From Paracentrotus lividus (Eukaryota; Echinodermata; Echinoidea; Camarodonta; Echinidae), in assembly GCA_940671915.1 (NCBI GenBank), contig CALNVZ010002100.1, positions 19,940,733 to 20,004,732 on the forward strand: 64,000 nucleotides of DNA, written 5' to 3'. Below the pieces are notes generated by a model, which ran no database searches, had not been told where the DNA came from, and worked only from the letters and a program-made list of their open reading frames with translations. Position 1 is the first letter of the stretch. Each line of letters starts with the position of its first letter. Shown here one piece after another: positions 28,701-38,100 of this stretch. The position numbers were made by a program, and so were the translations under genes.

Positions 28701-31700
28701 AAGTGTTTGATATTTCCATAAAGTAGGAAAATCAGGCTTTCTTCTGCAATTTTTTCATTCCATTTGGTGCTGCATGTAGATCTTGAGATATGACCAACTT
28801 TCTATAATCAAGAAAAAATATTTTCATTGGTTCCTTCATTACGTGCGAAGTATGCGAATTTTTGGAGTATTATTTTTTTTCACTTTTGTGTGTTTCCGTC
28901 CCCCCCCCCCCCCCCCCCCCAGTTGTGACATAAAATCCCTGCGCTTGCCCTTGACACTTGACCTGCATACAAAAAGTGTAATCAGAACCCAGTTAAAATA
29001 TAAAATGTTACGATCTTAAAAATTTGAAATCACATGTCGACACATGTGAAAAATTGCTTTCTGATATCATGTTGACGTGTCTATCAGATGTTCAGATGGC
29101 TTTTTGTTGACCATGAATTTCAAAACAAACTCAAGAGGGCTTACTGAATGTTGTTGTTAAACATGATATTTTGATTAGAGGCATCAAGGTACATTTATTT
29201 TCTGATTACAAAAATACAATGTCATTTCATAGGAAAACACTCACAAACAAATTCACGCACCAAACAACGTGTTGCACTTTCATTACTTTCTCTTGATAGA
29301 AAACATTGACTACAGTCTGTGTCAAATATAAAATGGCACAAATGGAAAACAAACAAACAGGTATGAAAATTAATCACATTCTAAAAGTGTTTGATATTTC
29401 CATAAAGTAGGAAAATCAGGCTTTCTTCTGCAATTTTTTCATTCCATTTGGTGCCGCATGTAGATCTTGAGATATGACCAGCTTTCTATAATCAAGAAAA
29501 AATATGTAAAAAAGAAGATACATGTAGATATCACCTCTTGTTATTGTCCGAATCTTTTTTTTTCATTTTTTTTTCATTTTTTTTTTTTTTACAATTCTTG
29601 TAGACACGATAACTAAAAAAACTACTGCATCAAAGTACTTCAAATTTTCGGCAATGATAGATCATTATAAAATCTGAGCACTGAAAATTTTTCTAGCTCA
29701 TTAGCATAATGTGACGTCATCTAGACGCCATTTTGTGAAATCACATTATCAATCATAACTTCATGACCAATAATCATTGATCAATCATAATAGTACACAT
29801 AAACTTCAAATTGAAGCGCATGTTTTGGGTCATGTTGCGCGCGCATTGCGCGCGCAAAAAATATAAATGTTCAAAATTACTTTATGGCTCAATTAGGGTA
29901 TGTTTCGGGTCATTTTAAGCCTTTCAAGAAAAAATGCTCGCGCACGACTTTTTTTCTTCTTCTTCTTCTTAAAAAGTACAGGCCACCGGCTGGTGTATTG
30001 TCTTACTGTTGAGGTGCAGTGCAGACGTGTGTACAATATCTGATAAAGGTTCAGAATACTGTGTGCGAGTAAAAACATTTTGCGCGCAATTATGCGCGTC
30101 GGGAAAGAATGCAGCTCCAGATACGCGCTTTTTGGCTCTTAAAGTAATCTTGATAATATTCACAACAATTTGACACCATAAACACTATTTTTAGACGATT
30201 CATAATGAAATGGGCGTCTCTTCAAGTTGGAACTACATGTATGCGGGCGCGAATTTTGTCAATTTTGCAAAATATGCCATTTTTGGCCAAAAACATGCCT
30301 ACACCAAATCCTTAATAATTCTCCAGGATGAATGGCAACCCCCAATTATCTTTTCAGAGTTGGATAGAGTATGAGTTGTAGATGCGATTTTATACCGCAT
30401 TTCTTACTTAACGTCACTGCAACATTATCATAATGGCTTCTAAACTCAAAATTTTGATTTGCGTTTTAAAATTACCGATTTAAGTTTAATGACGACATCA
30501 TCTTGGTACAAAACGGAGTGTTCCACAGTTAATATGTGCTGTTTCTCTTTCATATTTTCAGTATGTTGTAGCTAAGACAATTTCCTATCACAATGGCGAA
30601 TTTACTTTTGGTTTTACCCCCGGCATTGCAGTCTAAATTGGCGATTAAAGAAGGCATATCATTTCATCACATTTTGAGTGTACATGTATTCTTTATTCCA
30701 TATGGACAAGCCATCTCATTAGGTGCTATGTACAATGTACATATCACCTCTTGTTATTGTCCGAATCTTCTTTTTTCATATTTTTTTAAAGGTGGTATGT
30801 AATATACATACGGATACCACCTCTCAGAATCTTCTTTTTTCTCTTCATTTTTTATTTTTTCTGTACACTTCTTGTGGACATGATAACTAAAAAAAATAAT
30901 GCATTAAAGAAATTTCAAATTTTCACCAATGATAGATCATCACAAAGTCTCAGCACTAACTTAATTTTCAGTCAATCTCACACATGTGACGTCATCCAGA
31001 CGCCATTTTGTAAAATCACTTTATCAATCATAACTTCATAATGAACCTACATGTAGTTTCTATTTGTGTTTTTAACAGTAATTGAAAGCAGATGGGGAGT
31101 CCTGCCATTGGGGTTAACACAAGATGGCACTATTCTTTCTTCATGTGTTACCCACATTAACCTCTTGGCTGCAGATCATGTAATATTACGTAGTTGGCGT
31201 TTGTACACTGTGCGCGGACCATGTAATATTACGTGATCATGCTATTGTCTGAGCTTTGTCTGCTCTGTCTGCACCAGCGCCATCTGGTCATATCCGTATT
31301 GTGCAATTAGCACCATGCAGCAAGCAAGTGGTTAAGAAAAACAAAGGCAGACTACATTTTCATTTAAAAAAATACACTTTAGAGAGTCTCGACTCTTAAG
31401 TGCTATTCCACAATCAATATCCATATATTGGTACAAATTGGTCAAAAGGCCATTAAAAATTTTATATTTACAATCACGATAAAAACTATTTTAGTATCTG
31501 AACTAAGTAAAGCATTTCTCAACAAATAATATCCATGTCCCAAACCATAAGTAAATTTTATTTTAGTACAGATGAAGAAAAAAAATACAATGCATCAGCT
31601 ATCACTTCTTCTATGAAAACTCATAATAAAGGCAAGAGTGAAATCAAGGCATTAATATGTTTTGGAAGAGATACTTTCAAACAATAGAGAAAGATTCGAA

Positions 31701-32155
31701 ATCAAAACATTCTACATCACAAAATGTCCCCTTCTCTTTTTCTAAAAGTGTTTCCTCTTTTTCTTTAGTTTCAATACTTTTTTCACAACCCATAAACTGG
31801 TGTAGAAATAAAAATATAATAGGAGGGTTGGAATGGACTTACCATTGAAAAGCTCTGCAAACTGAGGGTGTCGAGGTCAGGCTTAGAGTCCCGTTTCATA
31901 CGGAATGAGGACTGAAATAATAACAAATGAAAGTAGCAGTGATCATACTGATAACAATAATGAAGATGATAATAATGACAACATCATTATGCATATTAAG
32001 ATGATGGGAAGAAGTAGTAACAATAAGCAATGAGTAATAAGTAGAAGAACTGGTGTTCAAAACAACATACACTTGGAATAATTTAGTGTGAGTTATATTA
32101 AAGCCAGTACTAGTATACAGCATGACAGATAATCCACTGTATTTTGAATCAATTC

Positions 32156-32189
<34 letters not shown>

Positions 32190-35100
32190 TGGGGGGTGAT
32201 TTTAATTGAAATTTGTTTTAAAATCTCTCCTCTCTCTTCCCTCTGTAATTAACAATAATATTGTTAATGTCTTGAAGTGTCTTTTCTTCTTACAGTACTT
32301 TCAATGTTGGTTAACAGTATGAACTCAGGGAGTATCTGAACTGCAGGTGGTGCTAGATTAAGTTCAGTCTTAATCTCATTGTATAGTGTTTAGACTAAAG
32401 GAAACATAAGAACTGTTCATTCCACATACCCGAAGACTAAAACTTCTGAGACTGATGGTGTCACTGTCTGCATCTGTGTTTCTACGTTTCTAGAAGGAAG
32501 ACAGAAACATAATAAATAATAAATCATATTCAAATTGCTTAATTATGTATGATATATGATTGCACATATTTGGTTATATGGTGTCAGTAAGGTGTACATT
32601 GTACATGTATAACATATATTTAAATGATGCTGATTTTAATTTTTTTATGCACAAAATTTGATGATGGCTTTAACCCGTGGAGAGTGGGAACTGGATATTC
32701 CAGGTCCCACCTAACATACAAATTAAACCAGGTACTCGGTTTAGTAATGACCACATCTTTATCCCAAAATACCCCATTTTTATGACTGTTGTTGAATTTT
32801 TGCTAAAAGTAGTAGTTAGTGTATCGGATGAGCAATATATTCCAGTAGAGAACATGGTTTTCCTATTTTGTTCTTTTACTATAGAAGCATTTCAAATTAA
32901 CATATTTCTCTGACACTCCTGAAGAACTACATATATCAGAGCACATCGATAGGACCATCCATGACTTTTGACATTTTTAGTTTCACTGATCCACCTTTAT
33001 ACCACTTTTATTGTTAGCCCTTGAACAAGTCAAAGGATCAGCGCAAGGTGCAGGCAATCTTCTATAAAAATCAATCTTCGGAGAAAAATTCTACTTTTTT
33101 CAGACACGCACGAAGCAGGCATGGCACGTCGGAAGGTTATTTCAATACTTTTCCTACAGCCATATAAAAGCAATAGGAATCATAGAAAATGCAGAAATTG
33201 GCCTACAGGGCACCTTACAAAAGTTGTGACCACTTCATAAGTGTAAGGGATAAACAGAAAGCATGTATTCCTTGTACATTTTCTTGATACTGAGTGGTCG
33301 TACAAATTACAGAAGACCTTAAAAAAATCTACATGCACTACTTAGGTATTGGTATTGACACTACAAAAATTGAAGAAATAATATCAAAGCATCTTCATGT
33401 AGAAACCAATCTTAGAGTAAAAGTGAGTATAAAGTGTAAAAAAAACTTATCACGGAATTTACCAAAAGGGAAAAACAGAATCACAATCCATCCCTTTAAG
33501 GTACATGTTCTTGATCCAGCCATATCTGAAAGCGGCATTATAGATTACAGAATACCTTTACAAAATCTACATGCATTATTACAATGTAGATCTTATAAGG
33601 ATCTTCGCAGTCTCCCGACTCAATTGTAAAAAAAAAGAAAAAAAAAAGAAGTGTAACAATATTACTGATATACCTGATACACCCAATAAACTTGGGGAAC
33701 CTTTTTCATGCTTACCCGTAAACTAAAGCTCCTCATGCTCAGCGTATCACTGTCTTCACCAGTACATGTGTTCCTTCGTTTCTACAACAACAACAAAAAA
33801 CATTAAAAAAACATGATATGAAAACACTATATCCATAACTTTTCAGCATCATGGGATTAGTTTAAAACAATGGGTGCACTTCTATAATCACTGCTTTATC
33901 AATCAAGAAAAGAAACAAAAAATAAGTTTAAGGATTCTTGAGGAATTTTATTTATTCTTTTTCAACATAACTACATGTCATTTCATGAAACTACATGTAC
34001 ATCAAACGAATGATCTCTGAAATATCACCATCCGTTTTAGAGTTTTATTTATTTATTTTTCTTTTTAAATTTTCAATACAAATAAAATTCTCCAGCATGG
34101 GAGAGGTCAATGCAAATATATTGTTGTGAATATTTCTTTCCAATCCCCATACCCAATGAAAGTATATATATTCCCCAACATTGTAAATATAAAAGGCAAT
34201 AGGGATGAAAGCAGAGGCTTTAGTTAAAATTTACATTTAATCATACTGTAGATTTACATTTAATCATACTGTATATTTACATTTAATCATACTGTAGATT
34301 TACATTTAATCATACTGTAGATTTACATTTAATCATACTGTATATTTGAAGTCAGCAACTTAGCACACAAAGGAATAGGTGTTTGGTATACTACATGTAC
34401 ATCTAATAAAGAGAAGACTACATGTACATGTACACCATTAACAAGTAACCCATGGAGTATCGGGTAAATTGACATGGACTTGATTCCAAAGCTTGGGAAA
34501 TAATTATTAGACCAAATCATATTAAGTTCTCATATGGTTTGGTCTAATAAGCATACCTAAGCTGTACAATGTCTATCATGTTCTCTACCTGTATGCAAAT
34601 TTGTATGAACTAAGAGACCTTTGATTCTAACATTTGAGTTATGTTTTGGGGAAAAGAGGTAACCGTAAAGTAACATGACTTACCTTCTTTTTGAGCGACT
34701 CAAAGAATGAGACTTCCTCTTCATCATCAGAGTATGTCTGTTTCCTTTTCTTTCGTTTTGCCTTTAAAAGAGAAAAAAAAAAAAAAAAAAAAGACTGACT
34801 ATCTATGCCCATTTGAATGTAAAGTAATCAATAAATTGAGTCTTTGAGAATGAACATACAAGGGAAGTGCACATTTGATATCAATAATTTGCTTCAAATT
34901 ATTAAAGGAGAACGATAGATCAGGGGAAAGATATTTATTAACAAAGTTGTGAATTCTAAAATGTCTAATCGACAGGGTTTTCAATTTGTCTGATCAATTA
35001 TAACTTTAAAAATTCATGTTGCTACATGTATGCTTGATTAGATTTTCATAAAATCTTATTTGATCGATTTCTCCCATTTTCATTCTTCATTAAAATCGAA

Positions 35101-38100
35101 TACACTAGTTCACCTTTTTTTATTTGCAACACAATCATTTGAAATTCCATAACTTTTGAGGTGGGCCCTCGTTTTCAAAGAAATCTTACCATTTTTATTT
35201 GATACAGTATTATCCTTATATTTGACACCCTATATGTACATGTATACCCATAAAAGTATACATATTCTGAAAGAGGATTGTCTGAAGGATTAAAAAAATC
35301 AATCAGAAAAGGGATAGGGTGAAGTCATAAGAAGTTAAAGATCAAAATATGCGAGAAAAGGTGGGAAAAAAGTACTTCCAGAAATATCTTGGCACAGAAA
35401 AAACTAACGCTCCTACAACAACAAAAATGAACTCTTCAAAGTCAGCCTTTCCAACAATATAACTTGTTAGGGGTTAGTTGTGATAAAATATTTTTGTGCA
35501 ATCATCTTTCCAGTGAAAATTCAAGATAGGAAAATTCTTTTAAATATGTGTTATAATGTTGATTTACCCCAAAAATATAACTCATTCTTGCCTCATGTTC
35601 TTTTGAAGTTACATTAATTACTTGTAAACACTTAAACCTACAATAACATATATTTACAGTGCTTATTGTGAATACAAATGATTAAATCTGGCTTATAGCG
35701 AGGGATTTGACATATCTTGGTTCAAAGACCTGTGAACAGGTATCTCTGAGAGTTACAAATATAAGGTTATACCATTAATTAGCTTAATTAAGTAACTATA
35801 AATGAGTTTAAACCTAACCCATTATTAATTCTCGTGAATCCAATCAAACTGTTTCAATTAATAACTTATTTGTTTTAAAATTGAGAAATACACATTTAAA
35901 TATTTTTTATTTATGAAATTAGAATGGGAGAAATATAGTCCTAAAAATGGGAAGTAGTGATATAGAAGAATTAACTTACCCTTGCTACAAATGTTGTGTC
36001 AGGGCATGCCATTGAAGTGTCTGGCAGGGCAAAGCTAAAGTAAAGAAGTAAAATAACATTTCATGATAAATGTACATTGCACCTGAAGTTCAGAACCCTT
36101 TATTTCTCATATGCACTGGAACAAAAACAAATCAGAATAAATTACAATGTATATAATGCTAGATTTACCTTGCACTTGGTTATGAATGTTATAATAAATG
36201 TACTTACATTGTACGTCTAGAATTGACTGATCTGCAAGAATGGAGGATCCTCATTCCTAGAACTACTCCATAAATGTATACATATACAGGTAGGCTTATA
36301 TAGACATTCCAAAATATTCCTGACAAAAGTTTCTTTAGTTTCATGATATTGAGATAATGATAAGCCTTTTTCTTTTCTTTTTTTTTCTTTTGTAGTCATT
36401 GTTTAATTTTAGTATTGTCTTCGTATATTTCACAAGCTTCTCTCGCTGTAGAGTTTTTATTATTTATGTATTCTCTGTTTACAATGTATTTCAGTATCAT
36501 CGTTGTACATTTATCTTGTATGTATTTTATGTTGACCGTTGATATGGACCTCTACATTTGCAGCTTGTCTGGAATAAAGTTTTCAATTCAATAAAATAAC
36601 AAGTACATACATGCTTAAAGTCAAATGAGACAGGTGATAAATAAGAACAAGAAGAATTCTTTTTAAAAAAATAGGGCCTAAGTCAGAAGAACTTCATCCA
36701 GATTTCTTTGACTGACACCTTCAAATAATATGGAAATGGAATTTAAATACAATGCCAATGATATGAATAATACTAATAGACCCATTTAGATTCAATTTCA
36801 ATTTGATTAGATCAGTTTAAGTTAAAGCTGCTAGCTGGGGTAGGCCTGGACTAACTAGTTCCCGTGCTTGAACTGACAATCGAACATACGTGGTGATTGG
36901 ATAGACCAAAATGAGGCATTAATTTTAATAAAAATAGATCGATACTCACATAAAATTGATAGAGCAGCAAGAATACCTGGTCCTAAAACTTCTTATTATT
37001 GTCGTGGTGGCAGGAAATACAAATAGTGGTCCTAAATTTAGGCTTAAAATTGGATATTCTGTGTTCCTTTCATCTTTTGCAAATGGTTTTCGGTGATGAT
37101 TACATGAAAATCTCCATTCCGGGCTGCATTTCAAAATACCGGGGTGTGACCCTGCACACGTACGGGGTCAACCAGAAGTGTTTGAAGATAACGTACGCAT
37201 TTGGGATATGCATATGGCGATATGATGTGGCACAAGAAAAGTAAAGAGAGGCAGCGCATTTGGGGTTGAACTAGCGCGCATGGGGTCACAGCACGATATT
37301 TTGAAATGCAGCCCGGAATGGAGATTTCCGTGTAATCATCAAGACGTCTCGGGAATTTCAGCCAATATTCATCATTTTAGGTAAGTCACCAAGACGTAGT
37401 TACTAAAAAACAATTAGATCTATAGGATCATTAAAGATGCCTCTGGTAAAAATGAGGTATCTTTAATGCCTAAAATATAACTTTTTTTAGCTTTGATTTT
37501 TGACCCCAACGTTTAATTTCCATTCCTTCTACAGCCCCGTCGCCTTCGGAAACGGGGCTGTCTATAGTTAGGGTAGGCCTATAGTTTCGATAGCAAAAAA
37601 GGGAATCAACATGAAATAAAGTAAATTTACATGTAGATTCTACATGTGAGATTGTATGGTACTCCTTTCAAGGTTTCCAGTGAATTTTAGAGAAGTGTTT
37701 GAAAGAAATGTAAATAACATTTGGTCAATTTAGCCCGGCTTTGCAACATTCCCTGCATGCTGATACTGCATAAACAGTGTGCAATGGCAATGCACAATCT
37801 ACTTTTCATTCCCTTTCATTTCCATGTGAATGCTGAGTTGATTCTAAGTAATGTACAGGAGGACCCTCTTAAATTTTTTTGTTTTAATGTTGTTAACTTT
37901 CAACAACAAAACATAACATTAGATCTACTATTTTAGCAATAGATCTAGATCTAAAGTTCGAGAGAGGAAATGAATTCAAATAGTGAGCAAAACTCATCTT
38001 CAAATCTCTCAAAACTACTAGGATAATGAACCCACCCACTTAGTAACGTTACGAAATATTGACCCATCTTTTACTTTATTGTAACTATAGACAGCGCTGG

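Noticed and set aside
34229-34347. CRISPR-like array
   Set aside because: The 23-bp units are contiguous with no unique spacers, and the genome is eukaryotic; a plain tandem repeat.
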